In this document: positions 43,126 through 52,746 of the stretch, piece after piece | Numbering within the stretch: the first letter of the stretch is position 1 | Layout: each line of letters starts with the position of its first letter | Source of the DNA: Flavobacteriales bacterium | Lineage (GTDB): Bacteria > Bacteroidota > Bacteroidia > Flavobacteriales_F > PHOS-HE28 | Assembly: GCA_016702645.1 (NCBI GenBank) | Contig: JADJDP010000009.1 | Location: 70,384 to 134,383 of the forward strand | Reading direction: 5' to 3' | Length of the DNA: 64,000 nucleotides | Position numbers and translations under genes: made by a program | Notes under the pieces: model-generated | The model's input: the letters and a program-made list of their open reading frames with translations, nothing else | Database searches by the model: none | Told to the model about the DNA's origin: nothing

Positions 43126-44690
43126 CTAGTGAGGCCCGACCACAAGCGGGCGAGTGGCCACATGCGCCCCGTCGCTCACTTGCAACCTGTATGATCCGTG
43201 GGCAACGGTGCCAAGGTCGATCGTTCGCAGGAGTTCATTGGACGGAGCCGTGATGCGCTCGGCATACACGCTCCTGCCCAAAGGATCGAGAACATGCATC
43301 CAAAACGACCCGCTCAACGCCCAGCCCGAAGCACGCACCACGAACCGTCCATCGTTCGGAACTGGAAAGACGTCGAGGAGGCGTCCGTTCGCCAAATCGT
43401 TCATTCCAACACCGGTAACCTCAAGAGTGGACGAACTCGTGCAACCCTGTGCACTTGTTCCCGTCACGGTCCATTCGCCGTTGGCCGCAGGAACGCAAGG
43501 GCCTGTTTCGCCCGGCACGAGCACGCCGTCCAATTGCCAAGCGTAGCTCACCAAGCTCAAGTCAGCAGCACAGAGTTCATTGGTGGTGGTGTTCAGGGTT
43601 AGTGCTGTGTTCGGCAGTGGGAAGACATGAACGGAATCGTTGTAGTTGAAGATTTGGACCGTCTGCACCTGAACGTTTCGCGTTCCACTGGTACCCGCCT
43701 GGCTGATCGGCAGGGTGCCCAAGCTTGCGTCGAACGTGAAGGTTCCGAGCAGGTCATCGTCGCTCAATCCATCCTCGTCGTACACCTGCAATGTGAAAGG
43801 GGGGAAGCCGAGCGGAATGCTCAAGCCGCTCCAAGTATGGCTCTGCACATTATTGATCACCGGTGAGCGCGACGAAGCGAACTGTGCGTCGATCACGGTG
43901 AAGTAGAGGTCCGGTTGTCCAACGCATCCAACGAAGGGCAGGTTGGGCTCATCCACGTCCCCGCACCAGTCGTCATTGATCGCACTGATGGATAGTTCCG
44001 TGAGCATGATACCGGTAACGGTCGTCTGCAAGGTCACCTCGTAGTCGCCCGCGCCATAGGTCTGTGCGGGAGGGTCGGCCCCCTGGTAAGAGTTCCCGTT
44101 GCCGAAGTTCCAGTCGTACGAGCTCAGGACCCCGGCCCCGCTCAGCAACGGAGTATAGTTCACCGTGACCGGTTCACAGCCCGTCGTATCGCTCATGGTG
44201 AAGTCCGGAACGGTGTCCTGGCTTGGTGGCAGAACCTGGATCGGAAGGTTGATATCCTGGTTCAGTGTAGTGGCAATGCCACCAACCGTACCCTCTGCGA
44301 TCGCGTGGATCCGAATGGTATCCTGCCCGGCGACCATGGGCGTTCCGCACACACGCACACAGCCAAATGGATCTTGCTGCGGGTAAAAGACCAGCGTAGG
44401 GCTGTTTGTCTCGTAGGTGAGCCCAAGAGGAAGGTTCTCTATGCTGATCAGGGTCACTTCTTCCAAAACCACGTTGAGTTGGGTGGTGGGTTCTGGAAAG
44501 GAAGGGGGAGCCAAAAAGTGACGTCGATCGAGAAGGGAACCCCAACGGTGCCCGCAGGGGTAACCGAGGGGCACACTGCCGGGAACGGTGGGTCAACGGT
44601 GCAGGTATCGCCCACGACACAGGGGCCGCATTGAGCAACACCATGAGCAACACCGCAGAGCACGGCAAGGGATAGTAGCAGGGAGCGCAT
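43126..44690 (-). CDS. T9SS cargo, PKD and C2-like domains (paralog B), frameshifted
   Basis: Start ATG at 44690 gives a signal peptide (MRSLLLSLAVLCGVAHG) and the same CxxC opening as paralog A (CGPCVVGDTCTVDPPFP). The frame breaks after VTFWLPLPF; with one base added in the short AAA/GG runs at 44495-44508 it continues PEPTTQLNVVLEEVTLISIE and onward to 43126, about 521 residues. Then PKD (YDWNFGNGNSYQ), a C2-like segment (VGQPDLYFTVIDAQ, VYDEDGLSDDDLLGTF) and a T9SS type A sorting domain (FPVPNDGRFVV, GSYRLQVSDG). Same layout as the gene at 40.3 kb. Confidence 0.82.
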
Positions 44691-44772
44691 GACGACCAAG
44701 GTAGGCCGCCGAGACCAATGAACGCATCGTCGCCCGATGCAGGCTGTTCATGGGGTATATGGCCCAACTAGC

Positions 44773-44801
44773 TTGACCTCACTTGGTTCCTTTTACTTTT
44801 G
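44773..44801 (+). promoter_or_regulatory. Promoter TTG-N18-TACTTTTG
   Basis: TTG at 44773-44775, 18-bp spacer, TACTTTTG at 44794-44801 followed by CGGGCCC. A good match to the Bacteroidota consensus, 13 bp before the ATG of the acetyltransferase-like gene. Confidence 0.65.
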
Positions 44802-44814
44802 CGGGCCCATCACC

Positions 44815-45141
44815 ATGGCATCCAAGGCAAGCCCCGCGCCCATCGACCTACAGGCATTGATCCTGACGGACGAACCCGACTCACGTCAGTTCGTCTTGCG
44901 GGTGGGAGAATACAGGGCGCGACTGGAGTACGACCGTGATGGTGATCGCATCTTCCTTGGCACGCTGGATGTGCCCCGTCCGGTGGAAGCGCTCGGCGTG
45001 GCGGATGTGATGATGGAAAAGACCTTGATGTGGGTTGAGGAGAACCGGTTGAAGCTGATCCCCACCCACCCGACGATCAAAGGGTATCTGCGCAAACACA
45101 CCGCGTGGCAGCGGTTGTTGTTGAAGGGCGTGCAGGTGTAA
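44815..45141 (+). CDS. Small GNAT-type N-acetyltransferase-like protein (NATD1/YjdJ type)
   Basis: 108 residues. It follows the pattern of the small CG-type acetyltransferase family: FVLRVGEYRARLEYDRDGDR, IFLGTLDVPRPVEALGVADV, MMEKTLMWVEENRLKLIPTH, then TIKGYLRKHTAWQRLL, which corresponds to the family's VxxYIxxHPEWxxLL. The canonical R/QxxGxG/A acetyl-CoA loop is altered (RPVEALGVAD), so activity is uncertain. Cytoplasmic. The ATG at 44815 is supported by the promoter just upstream. Next gene gltX is 56 bp downstream. Confidence 0.72.
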   Translation: MASKASPAPIDLQALILTDEPDSRQFVLRVGEYRARLEYDRDGDRIFLGTLDVPRPVEALGVADVMMEKTLMWVEENRLKLIPTHPTIKGYLRKHTAWQRLLLKGVQV

Positions 45142-45158
45142 CGACGATCCTCGCCGGG

Positions 45159-45172
45159 TATCTTCGCCGCCC
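45159..45172 (+). promoter_or_regulatory. Candidate -7 element of gltX
   Basis: TATCTTCGCCGCCC, same pattern as the other elements (TAnnTTCG plus CCGCCC), 25 bp before the gltX ATG. Confidence 0.45.
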
Positions 45173-45197
45173 TTGCGCCCAGCGCATTCATGAGCAT

Positions 45198-46733
45198 ATG
45201 TCGGTCAGAGTTCGTTTCGCCCCAAGTCCTACAGGCCCCCTGCACATGGGTGGCGTGCGCACGGCTTTGTACAACTACCTCTTCGCGCGGAAGCATGGCG
45301 GACAATTCCTGTTGCGCATCGAGGATACCGACCAGACGCGTTACGTGCCCGGAGCGGAACAGTACATCAAGGAGAGCTTGGAGTGGTGCGGCCTGGTTCC
45401 CGATGAAAGTCCGTGGAAAGGTGGCCCCGACGGCCCTTACCGCCAAAGCGACCGCAAGGGCCTTTACAAACAGTACGCTGACGAGCTGATCGCAAAGGAC
45501 AAGGCATACTACGCCTTTGATACGCCGGAAGAACTGGAGGCCATGCGTGCGCGCCTGCAAGCGGCGGGCGTCGCTGCGCCGGCGTACAATGCGGTAACGC
45601 GTGAGCATATGAAGAACTCGCTCACGCTAAGTGCCGACGAGGTGAAAGAGCGCCTTGCAAGGGGCGAACAGTATGTGATCCGCTTGAAAGTGCCGCGGCA
45701 TGCCGAGGTGCGGTTCGAGGACATCATTCGCGGCTGGGTGGTTGTTCACAGTGCCAACATCGACGACAAGGTGCTGTTCAAGAGCGATGGCATGCCCACC
45801 TATCACCTGGCGAACATCGTGGACGACCACTTGATGCGAATCACGCACGTGATCCGCGGAGAGGAGTGGTTGCCCAGCGCTCCACTGCATGTGCTCATCT
45901 ATGAGGCCTTCGGATGGGAGCGCCCTGCCTTCGCACACTTGCCGCTGATCTTGAAGCCGGATGGCAATGGTAAGTTGAGCAAGCGCGATGGCGATCGCTT
46001 GGGCTTCCCGGTGTTCTCGTTGGATTGGTACGACCCCACCACCAAGGAGAAGAGCAGCGGCTACCGCGAGAGGGGCTACTATCCGGAAGCCTTCATCAAC
46101 ATGCTCGCATTGCTCGGCTGGAACCCCGGCACCGATCAGGAGATCATGAGCCTGGACGAGTTGACGAAGCTTTTCGACCTGGAGCGAGTGCACAAAGGCG
46201 GCGCCAAGTTCGATCCGGAGAAAACGAAGTGGTTCAACCAGCAATACCTGCGCATGCGACCCGATGCGGAGTTGGGGGCGCAGCTACAGGCCAAGCTGAA
46301 AGCAAACGGCGTCAACGCGACGCTTGAGCGGGCAACGAGCGCGGCTGTTTTGCTCAAGGAGCGGGCAACATTCGTGGACGACATGCTGGAAGGCGCCTAC
46401 TTGTTCACCAATGGGACGCCGCTGACCGACAATGCAACTGCGAACGAGGAGCTTAGGAAACGCTGGAAGCCCGAAGTAGCACCAGCCATCGAGGCATACA
46501 TCGACCGACTTGCCTCCCTCTCACCATTTGAACCGGTCATGTTGGAACCCGCGTTCAACCAAGTGCTTCAGGAGAAAGGCATGAAGGTGGGCCAAGTGAT
46601 GCCCATCTATCGCCTCTTCGTTGCTGGTCGCATGCAGGGTCCAGGCATGTTCGACGTGAGCGCGTTGCTCGGCAAGGACGAAGTGGTCCTTCGCTTGAAG
46701 GTCGGGCTCGACCTCTGCCGCTCATGGGCCTGA
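45198..46733 (+). CDS. gltX: Glutamate-tRNA ligase
   Basis: 511 residues. Class I synthetase with FAPSPTGPLHMGG (HIGH-type motif), RIEDTDQTRYVPGAEQYI, the catalytic DGMPTYHLANIVDDHLM, and KLSKRDGD (KMSKS-type loop). The C-terminal anticodon-binding domain covers about 330-511. It charges tRNA-Glu with glutamate in the cytoplasm. The ATG at 45198 is used because homology begins at SVRVRFAPSPTG. It overlaps folB by 10 bp. Confidence 0.96.
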   Translation: MSVRVRFAPSPTGPLHMGGVRTALYNYLFARKHGGQFLLRIEDTDQTRYVPGAEQYIKESLEWCGLVPDESPWKGGPDGPYRQSDRKGLYKQYADELIAKDKAYYAFDTPEELEAMRARLQAAGVAAPAYNAVTREHMKNSLTLSADEVKERLARGEQYVIRLKVPRHAEVRFEDIIRGWVVVHSANIDDKVLFKSDGMPTYHLANIVDDHLMRITHVIRGEEWLPSAPLHVLIYEAFGWERPAFAHLPLILKPDGNGKLSKRDGDRLGFPVFSLDWYDPTTKEKSSGYRERGYYPEAFINMLALLGWNPGTDQEIMSLDELTKLFDLERVHKGGAKFDPEKTKWFNQQYLRMRPDAELGAQLQAKLKANGVNATLERATSAAVLLKERATFVDDMLEGAYLFTNGTPLTDNATANEELRKRWKPEVAPAIEAYIDRLASLSPFEPVMLEPAFNQVLQEKGMKVGQVMPIYRLFVAGRMQGPGMFDVSALLGKDEVVLRLKVGLDLCRSWA

Positions 46734-47074
46734 TCAAAGTGAACGGGATCCGGGTCTTCGCCTACCACGGGTGTTTACCCGAAGAAGCGCGCATTGGCGG
46801 CCAGTACGTGGTGGACGTCTCCGTGGAAGGAGCGTTCGACAGGGCAGAAAGCAGCGATGCGCTGGCGGATACCGTGGACTATGGCCGGATCACGGCGATC
46901 GTAAAGGAACAGATGGCGCAGCGCAGCAGGCTCATCGAACATGTTACGCGGCGGATCCTGGAAGCGCTCAAGGGCGAATGGCCCGGGGTCGGCCGCTTCC
47001 GCGTGCGCGTAGTGAAGGAGCGTCCACCCGTGAACGGGGATGTCGCGCAGGTGGAGTACGTGTTGGAGGGTTAG
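46724..47074 (+). CDS. folB: Dihydroneopterin aldolase
   Basis: 116 residues, normal length. Pterin-binding signature at the start (IKVNGIRVFAYHGCLPEEARIG, catalytic Glu in PEE), VDYGRI in the middle, HVTRRILEAL, and the catalytic-Lys segment VRVVKERPPVNGD. It cleaves dihydroneopterin to 6-hydroxymethyl-dihydropterin in folate synthesis. The start overlaps the end of gltX, which suggests coupled translation. Confidence 0.93.
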   Translation: MGLIKVNGIRVFAYHGCLPEEARIGGQYVVDVSVEGAFDRAESSDALADTVDYGRITAIVKEQMAQRSRLIEHVTRRILEALKGEWPGVGRFRVRVVKERPPVNGDVAQVEYVLEG

Positions 47075-47081
47075 CTCCGCC

Positions 47082-47094
47082 TATCTTCGGCCCC
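47082..47094 (+). promoter_or_regulatory. Promoter -7 element of tRNA-Cys
   Basis: TATCTTCGGCCCC, 13 bp before the tRNA 5' end. Identical core to the rpiB element. Confidence 0.5.
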
Positions 47095-47107
47095 GTTCTT
47101 TTCCCAA

Positions 47108-47181
47108 GGTCGCGTGGCCGAGTGGCTAGGCACAGCTCTGCAAAAGCTGCTACTGCGGTTCGAATCCGCACGCGACCTCCA
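47108..47181 (+). tRNA. trnC: tRNA-Cys (anticodon GCA)
   Basis: Acceptor stem GGTCGCG (47108-47114) pairs with CGCGACC (47171-47177), discriminator U as expected for tRNA-Cys, CCA encoded at 47179-47181. Anticodon stem CAGCT/AGCTG with loop CTGCAAA gives GCA. T-loop sequence GGTTCGAATCC is canonical. Confidence 0.96.
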
Positions 47182-47187
47182 CGAAGG

Positions 47188-47216
47188 GTCCCCATCTCGG
47201 TGGGGACTTTTCCTTT
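47188..47216 (+). terminator. Intrinsic terminator after tRNA-Cys
   Basis: GTCCCCA (47188-47194) pairs with TGGGGAC (47201-47207), loop of 6, followed by TTTTCCTTT. Confidence 0.85.
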
Positions 47217-47282
47217 ACACCCCTACCTTGTCCATACCGATCGCGCCCGAAATGCGTTGACCGCAGTGTCGATACCGAAGCC

Positions 47283-49649
47283 ATGACCTTGATCGTCCGC
47301 TCGCTCTTCCTGCTTCCCGTCCTTGTTCTCCACGTGTACGCCGCTGGCCAGCAACCCATAGGCGCATGGCGCGACCACCTACCGTATTTGCGCATGGTGG
47401 ATGTGGCCGAAGGTGGTGGGCGCGTCTATTGCGCCACCAGCACCGGGGTGTTCTCCTATGATCCCATTAGCGGCGAGATGGAGCGCATCAACAAGACCAA
47501 CGCGCTCAGCGATGTGGACATTCGAGGCCTTGCTTGGAGCGAACCGTTGCAGACATTGCTCGTGTACTATGGCAATGGCAACCTGGACCTGATCCGGGGT
47601 ACCACCAGCTACAACATGGGTGATATAGAGCGCAGTGCGATCTTGGGAGACAAGGCGATCTATTCTGTGCACTTTGAAGGATCGACCGCCTATCTGGCGT
47701 GCGGCTTTGGTATCGTGGTGGTGGACCTGGAGCGCCGCGAGGTGAAGGAAACCTGGTTCATTGGCCCCAATGGCGGGCAGTTGCAGGTGAATGCGCTCAC
47801 CTTTTCCACCGACTCCATCTACGCTGCTACTTCCACCGGGCTCTTTACGGCGTGGCGCAATTCCCCGAACCTATCGGCCTTCAGCAATTGGCGCAAGCGG
47901 ACGGACATGGGGGTCGAAATGGCCGATGGCCCGTTCGATCTGGCGATCACCTTCGCGGGAGACCCGATCATAAACTACCGCAAGACGGTGGATGATAACG
48001 ACACGCTGCTGATCCTGCAGGAGGACAACACCTGGCAACGGTTCGGTCCTGCGTTCAGCAGGAGGAACCGAGGGTTGAGCGTGAGCGCGGATGGGGCGCT
48101 GCTGGTGACGGCACACCAGAACGACGTGCAAACGTTCGACAGCAACCTCGGTTTCATAGGCCAGACATACGGTTATGCAGGACTCAACTGCCAACCCGCC
48201 AAGGCGGTGCGCTCCACGGCCGGTTACTTGTGGGTGGCCGATCGTGTTTCCGGCCTGGCCAAAGGCACAGGCGGTGATCAAGGGAGCACGGTGCGCCCCA
48301 ACGGACCGCTCAATGCTAGCGCGTACCGCATGGACGCTCGTGGTGGCGCCCTCTATGTGGCCACCGGGGGCATCGAGGGCAATTGGGGGAACAAGTTCCT
48401 CAAGGACGGGGTGCATCACTACGTGGGGGGAGAGTGGCGCACAACCGATCTCACCAACAATGCGATCATGGCTGCGGGAAACGCGTTCGGTTCGGTCGTG
48501 AACGATATGATGGTCGTGGCGGTCGACCCCAACGATCCCGACCATGCCTTCGGCGGAAGTTGGGATGATGGGCTGATCGAGTTCAGGGGCCGCGATGCGG
48601 TGGCGAATTACACAGCGGGCAACAGTTCGCTCGGCATCGTTACGAACGACGGTTCGGGAAAGGTGAACGTTGCAGGATTGAGCTATGATGCCTCTGGTAA
48701 TTTGTGGATGACCAACGCGTGGTCCTCCGAGCCGGTATCAGTGCTTACGCGGGCAGGTGCTTGGAAGAGCTTCACCCCGGGATCGCTCCTTGGCGGTAAC
48801 CTGCTGTTGGCGGAGATCGTGGCGGCGAGCAACGGCTACAAGTGGATCGTTCGGCCACGCGGCAACTCGCTGCTGGTCTTCAACGATGGCGGAACCATCC
48901 AGGAGACGAGCGATGACCAATGGAAGTTGATCAACAATACGCCCGGTACTGGCGGGCTTCCATCGCCCGACGTGTTCTGCGTTGCGGAGGACAAGGAAGG
49001 TCAGATCTGGGTGGGGACAAGCAAGGGCATCGCGGTCTTCTACACCCCATCCGCCATCTTCGGGGATGACGGCAGCTATGACGCCCAACAGATCCTCATC
49101 GAACAGGACGGCAACGTGCAGATCCTTCTTGAAACTGAATTCGTTAGTTGCATTGCGGTAGATGGTGCCAACAGGAAATGGATAGGTACGCAAACAGGCG
49201 GGGTCTTCCTGGTGAGCGCGGATGGTCGCGAACAGATCCAACACTTCACACAGGAGAACAGTCCGCTGCCGAGCAACACCATCACCACGATCGCCATAGA
49301 TGAGGTCACCGGTGAAGTTTTCTTCGGTACCGATCGGGGTATCATCGGCTACCGCAACGATGCCATTGAAGGCGGCGATGAGGCAAGTTGCGCCAGTGTG
49401 TTCCCCAATCCTGTTCGCGAGAGCTACACAGGTCCTGTTGCCATCACCGGGTTGGTGCGCGATAGCGAAGTGAAGATCACCGATGTGAGCGGCAATCTCG
49501 TGTATCGCACCACATCATTGGGCGGCCAGGCCATTTGGAACGCCAATGATATGAGCGGCAATCGCGTGGCCACGGGCGTATACATGATCTTCGCCACGGA
49601 CATCACGGGCACTTATAAGTGCAATACGAAAGTGCTCGTGGTTCGCTGA
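47283..49649 (+). CDS. porZ: T9SS component PorZ (beta-propeller, sorting domain)
   Basis: 788 residues. Signal peptide (FLLPVLVLHVYAAG), the PorZ opening PIGAWRDHLPYLRMVDVAEG and YCATSTGVFSYD, two beta-propeller domains built from LWV/IWVGTSKGIAVF-type blades (regulator-propeller-like), and a C-terminal T9SS type A sorting domain (VFPNPVRESYTGPVAI, ITDVSGNLVYRT, GVYMIFATD). PorZ is part of the surface attachment complex that links cargo to anionic LPS as the sorting domain is removed. Its place directly before recO matches the usual neighbourhood in Bacteroidota. A weak TACCTTGTCC element lies at 47223. Confidence 0.92.
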   Translation: MTLIVRSLFLLPVLVLHVYAAGQQPIGAWRDHLPYLRMVDVAEGGGRVYCATSTGVFSYDPISGEMERINKTNALSDVDIRGLAWSEPLQTLLVYYGNGNLDLIRGTTSYNMGDIERSAILGDKAIYSVHFEGSTAYLACGFGIVVVDLERREVKETWFIGPNGGQLQVNALTFSTDSIYAATSTGLFTAWRNSPNLSAFSNWRKRTDMGVEMADGPFDLAITFAGDPIINYRKTVDDNDTLLILQEDNTWQRFGPAFSRRNRGLSVSADGALLVTAHQNDVQTFDSNLGFIGQTYGYAGLNCQPAKAVRSTAGYLWVADRVSGLAKGTGGDQGSTVRPNGPLNASAYRMDARGGALYVATGGIEGNWGNKFLKDGVHHYVGGEWRTTDLTNNAIMAAGNAFGSVVNDMMVVAVDPNDPDHAFGGSWDDGLIEFRGRDAVANYTAGNSSLGIVTNDGSGKVNVAGLSYDASGNLWMTNAWSSEPVSVLTRAGAWKSFTPGSLLGGNLLLAEIVAASNGYKWIVRPRGNSLLVFNDGGTIQETSDDQWKLINNTPGTGGLPSPDVFCVAEDKEGQIWVGTSKGIAVFYTPSAIFGDDGSYDAQQILIEQDGNVQILLETEFVSCIAVDGANRKWIGTQTGGVFLVSADGREQIQHFTQENSPLPSNTITTIAIDEVTGEVFFGTDRGIIGYRNDAIEGGDEASCASVFPNPVRESYTGPVAITGLVRDSEVKITDVSGNLVYRTTSLGGQAIWNANDMSGNRVATGVYMIFATDITGTYKCNTKVLVVR

Positions 49650-49701
49650 GCACCCTGTCGTCCGGGCGGGGGTCGAACGGTATCTCGAACGACAAACCCA
49701 C

Positions 49702-50415
49702 ATGCTGCAGACCTCGCACGCCGTCGTGCTCAGAACGATCAGGCATGGCGACCGCACCACGATCCTGAAAGCATGGACGCGCCATGCGGGGGCTCGTTCC
49801 TACGTGGTGCGAACAGGCAGCAAGAAGGGGAACTCCTCAGCGGCGTTGCAACCCTTGAACCGCGTGGAGATCGTTGCCGATGAGCGGCCCGACCTCGAGC
49901 TGCACCCCGTGCGCGAGTTGCGGGTGGAGCGGCCATTCCTGAACCTGCATCAGGACCCGATCCGTGCTGCGCTGGCCCTCTTCACCCAAGAGGTGTTGTA
50001 CAAAGTACTGCGCGCCGAGACGGCGGACCCGGCCCTTGATGGGTTCATCCACGAATCGCTGGAAGTGATCGACACGGGTTCGGACCTCCGCTGCTTTCCA
50101 CTGGTGTTCCTTGTGCAATTGTCCGGTCATTTGGGCTTCTTCCCGGAGCCACCGTCCGGCAACGATGACCACTTCGACCTTCAAGAAGGGTGCTTCTATC
50201 CGGCGGGTGTGCTGCACGGCCATACCATGGCTCCTCCGTTGAGCGTCGCGTTCATCCAACTGCTCGATGTGGACCTCCAACACTTGTCCGGGGCCTCCTT
50301 CCCGGTGAAACAAAGGCGCGAGCTGTTGGACCACCTGTTGCTCTACTTCCGCTTGCACATCGACGGCATGGGCGAGTTGCGGTCCCCGGCCGTGTTGCAC
50401 GATACGCTGGCCTGA
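49702..50415 (+). CDS. recO: DNA repair protein RecO
   Basis: 237 residues, normal length. N-terminal OB fold (HAVVLRTIRHGDRTTILKAW) and helical C-terminal domain (ALFTQEVLYKVLRAE, LVFLVQLSGHLGFFP, LLDHLLLYFRLHI). The Cys4 zinc motif of some RecO proteins is absent, as is common in Bacteroidota. It loads RecA on SSB-coated DNA in the RecFOR pathway. 52 bp after porZ. Confidence 0.93.
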   Translation: MLQTSHAVVLRTIRHGDRTTILKAWTRHAGARSYVVRTGSKKGNSSAALQPLNRVEIVADERPDLELHPVRELRVERPFLNLHQDPIRAALALFTQEVLYKVLRAETADPALDGFIHESLEVIDTGSDLRCFPLVFLVQLSGHLGFFPEPPSGNDDHFDLQEGCFYPAGVLHGHTMAPPLSVAFIQLLDVDLQHLSGASFPVKQRRELLDHLLLYFRLHIDGMGELRSPAVLHDTLA

Positions 50416-50433
50416 AGGCTCACGACCCGGGTG

Positions 50434-50444
50434 TACATTCGGCC
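50434..50444 (+). promoter_or_regulatory. Candidate -7 element of the S9 peptidase gene
   Basis: TACATTCGGCC, 15 bp before the ATG at 50460. TAnnTTCG variant of the common element. Confidence 0.4.
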
Positions 50445-50459
50445 TCCGTTATTCCAACC

Positions 50460-52652
50460 ATGCGCCGCACCACCAGTCCACTTCTGCTCTGCGTTCTGTT
50501 GTTGCCTGCTTGCTCGGACGCCCCAACGCCCATGAACGCCACTGAATTGCTTGCGCCACCTGTGGCACCAAAACGCCAACATGAGATCACCGCGCACGGT
50601 CATACGCGCAATGATGAGTACTACTGGATGCGCCTGACCGAAGAACAGCGGAACGCCGACCCTCCCGACGCACACACCAAGGAGGTGGTCGATCATCTCA
50701 ACGCGGAGAACGCGTACACCGAAGCCGCGCTGGCCCCTGTGAAGGAGCTTCGCGAGGACCTTTTCGCCGAGATGAAGGCCCGCATCAAGGAAACGGACCT
50801 CAGCGTTCCGTATCGCGAGAACGGATACTGGTACCAGCAGCGCTTCGATGAAGGGAAGGAGTACGCAGTGCACATGCGCGCGAAGGCAACCTCGTCGACC
50901 GCGCCGCAGGATGCCGATGCCGCCTGGCTCGAACTGCTCAACGAGAACAAAATGGCCGAGGGGCACAGCTATTTCGACCTCGGCGATTTTGAGGTGAGCC
51001 CGAACAACAACATCGTTGCGTACAGCGTGGATGTTGTCAGTCGGCGTAAGTACGAGATCCGCTTCCGCGACATGACCACCGGTAACGACCTGTCCGATGT
51101 GATCACCAATACCGGTGGGGGGTGCGCCTGGGCGGACGACAAGACGGTGTTCTATCCGCGCAAGGACAAGACCTTACGCAGCTACCGCATCTATCGGCAC
51201 GTGCTCGGCACCGACCCCAAGACCGATGTGGTCGTTTACGAGGAGAAGGACAGTGCCTTCAGTTGCGATGTGTACCGTAGTCGCTCAGAGCGTTATGTGA
51301 TGATCGGTACCGAAAGCACGCTCAACAGCGAGCACCTCTTCCTGCCGGTGGACCAGCCCACGGGCAACTTCCAAGTCTTCCTGCCGCGCGAGGAAGAACA
51401 CGAGCATTCCGTGATGCATGTGCAGGGAAACCCCGGCAAGTGGTACATCATGACGAATTGGAACGCCCAGAATTTCCGCCTCATGGAATGTGCCGAGGGA
51501 GCAACGGCCGACAAAACGAAGTGGAAGGAGGTGGTGCCGCACCGCGCAGAGGTGTTGTTGGAGGATGTGGACACCTTCCGCGACCATTTGGTGATCACCG
51601 AACGGCGGGAAGGTCTGACCCATATCCGTGTGCGCCGCCTGAGCGATGGCAAGGAGCATGAGATACAGTTCACCGATCCGGCCTATGTGGCGTACAGCGG
51701 AACGAACCCGGAATGGGATACCGACAAACTGCGCTACGGATACACATCCCTAACCACCCCGGGTAGCGTGTACGAGCACGACCTCAACGCCGCCACTGAC
51801 ATCCTGCTCAAACAACAGGAGGTCGTCGGAAGCTTCAAGCGCGAGGATTACACGAGCGAGCGGATCTGGGCACCTGCGGGTGATGGCGTGAAAGTTCCCG
51901 TGAGCATCGTTTATCGGAAAGGCACCAAGCTCGACGGAAGCGCTCCATTGCTTCTGTACGGATATGGTAGCTACGGCAGCAGTATCGATCCCACCTTCAG
52001 CAGCGCGCGCCTGAGTTTGCTCGATCGTGGTTTCGTTTACGCCATCGCTCACATCCGAGGTGGAGAAGAGCTTGGTCGTAACTGGTACGAGAACGGGAAG
52101 ATGGAACACAAGGCGAACACCTTCACCGACTTCATCGATTGTGCTGATCATTTGGAGAAGATGAAGTACGCCGACCCCAAGCGGATCTTCTGTCTCGGCG
52201 GTAGTGCAGGAGGCTTGCTCGTTGGTGCCGTGGTGAACATGCGCCCCGATCGCTGGAAGGCGGCATGTGCAGAGGTGCCCTTTGTGGATGTGGTGACGAC
52301 GATGCTCGACGAGAGCATACCGCTCACCACCGGAGAGTTCGATGAATGGGGCGACCCCAAGGAAAAGGAGGCATACGATCGCATGCTGGCATACTCGCCG
52401 TACGATAACGTGAAGGACGCGAACTACCCTGCATTGCTCGTGACCACCGGCCTGCACGATAGCCAAGTACAGTATTGGGAGCCGGCCAAATGGGTACAGC
52501 GCCTGCGCGAGCACCAGAAGTCGAACGCCCCGATCCTTCTCTTCACCAATATGGAAGCGGGCCACGGCGGTGCTTCAGGCCGCTTTGAATCGCTGAAGGA
52601 GGTGGCGCTGATCTACGCGTTCTTCCTGGAGCAGGCAGGCTTGGTGAAGTAG
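50460..52652 (+). CDS. Lipoprotein S9A family oligopeptidase (oligopeptidase B-like)
   Basis: 730 residues. Lipoprotein signal (LLLCVLLLPACSD, Cys about residue 17). N-terminal seven-bladed propeller (about 80-430), then the alpha/beta hydrolase domain: nucleophile Ser in CLGGSAGGLLVG, Asp in VTTGLHDSQV, His in GHGGASGRF, and GYGSYG for the oxyanion site. It cleaves short peptides, in oligopeptidase B after basic residues. Membrane-anchored, facing the periplasm or the outside. The ATG at 50460 is used because it gives the lipoprotein signal. Confidence 0.93.
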   Translation: MRRTTSPLLLCVLLLPACSDAPTPMNATELLAPPVAPKRQHEITAHGHTRNDEYYWMRLTEEQRNADPPDAHTKEVVDHLNAENAYTEAALAPVKELREDLFAEMKARIKETDLSVPYRENGYWYQQRFDEGKEYAVHMRAKATSSTAPQDADAAWLELLNENKMAEGHSYFDLGDFEVSPNNNIVAYSVDVVSRRKYEIRFRDMTTGNDLSDVITNTGGGCAWADDKTVFYPRKDKTLRSYRIYRHVLGTDPKTDVVVYEEKDSAFSCDVYRSRSERYVMIGTESTLNSEHLFLPVDQPTGNFQVFLPREEEHEHSVMHVQGNPGKWYIMTNWNAQNFRLMECAEGATADKTKWKEVVPHRAEVLLEDVDTFRDHLVITERREGLTHIRVRRLSDGKEHEIQFTDPAYVAYSGTNPEWDTDKLRYGYTSLTTPGSVYEHDLNAATDILLKQQEVVGSFKREDYTSERIWAPAGDGVKVPVSIVYRKGTKLDGSAPLLLYGYGSYGSSIDPTFSSARLSLLDRGFVYAIAHIRGGEELGRNWYENGKMEHKANTFTDFIDCADHLEKMKYADPKRIFCLGGSAGGLLVGAVVNMRPDRWKAACAEVPFVDVVTTMLDESIPLTTGEFDEWGDPKEKEAYDRMLAYSPYDNVKDANYPALLVTTGLHDSQVQYWEPAKWVQRLREHQKSNAPILLFTNMEAGHGGASGRFESLKEVALIYAFFLEQAGLVK

Positions 52653-52746
52653 CGCCCTTGTCCATCGCCACCGTTGCTGGCCGATGGCGGACCGTTGTTC
52701 GCTTGCCCCGGCGCGAGTTGCCGGGGACTCCGCACATTCGCCTGCG

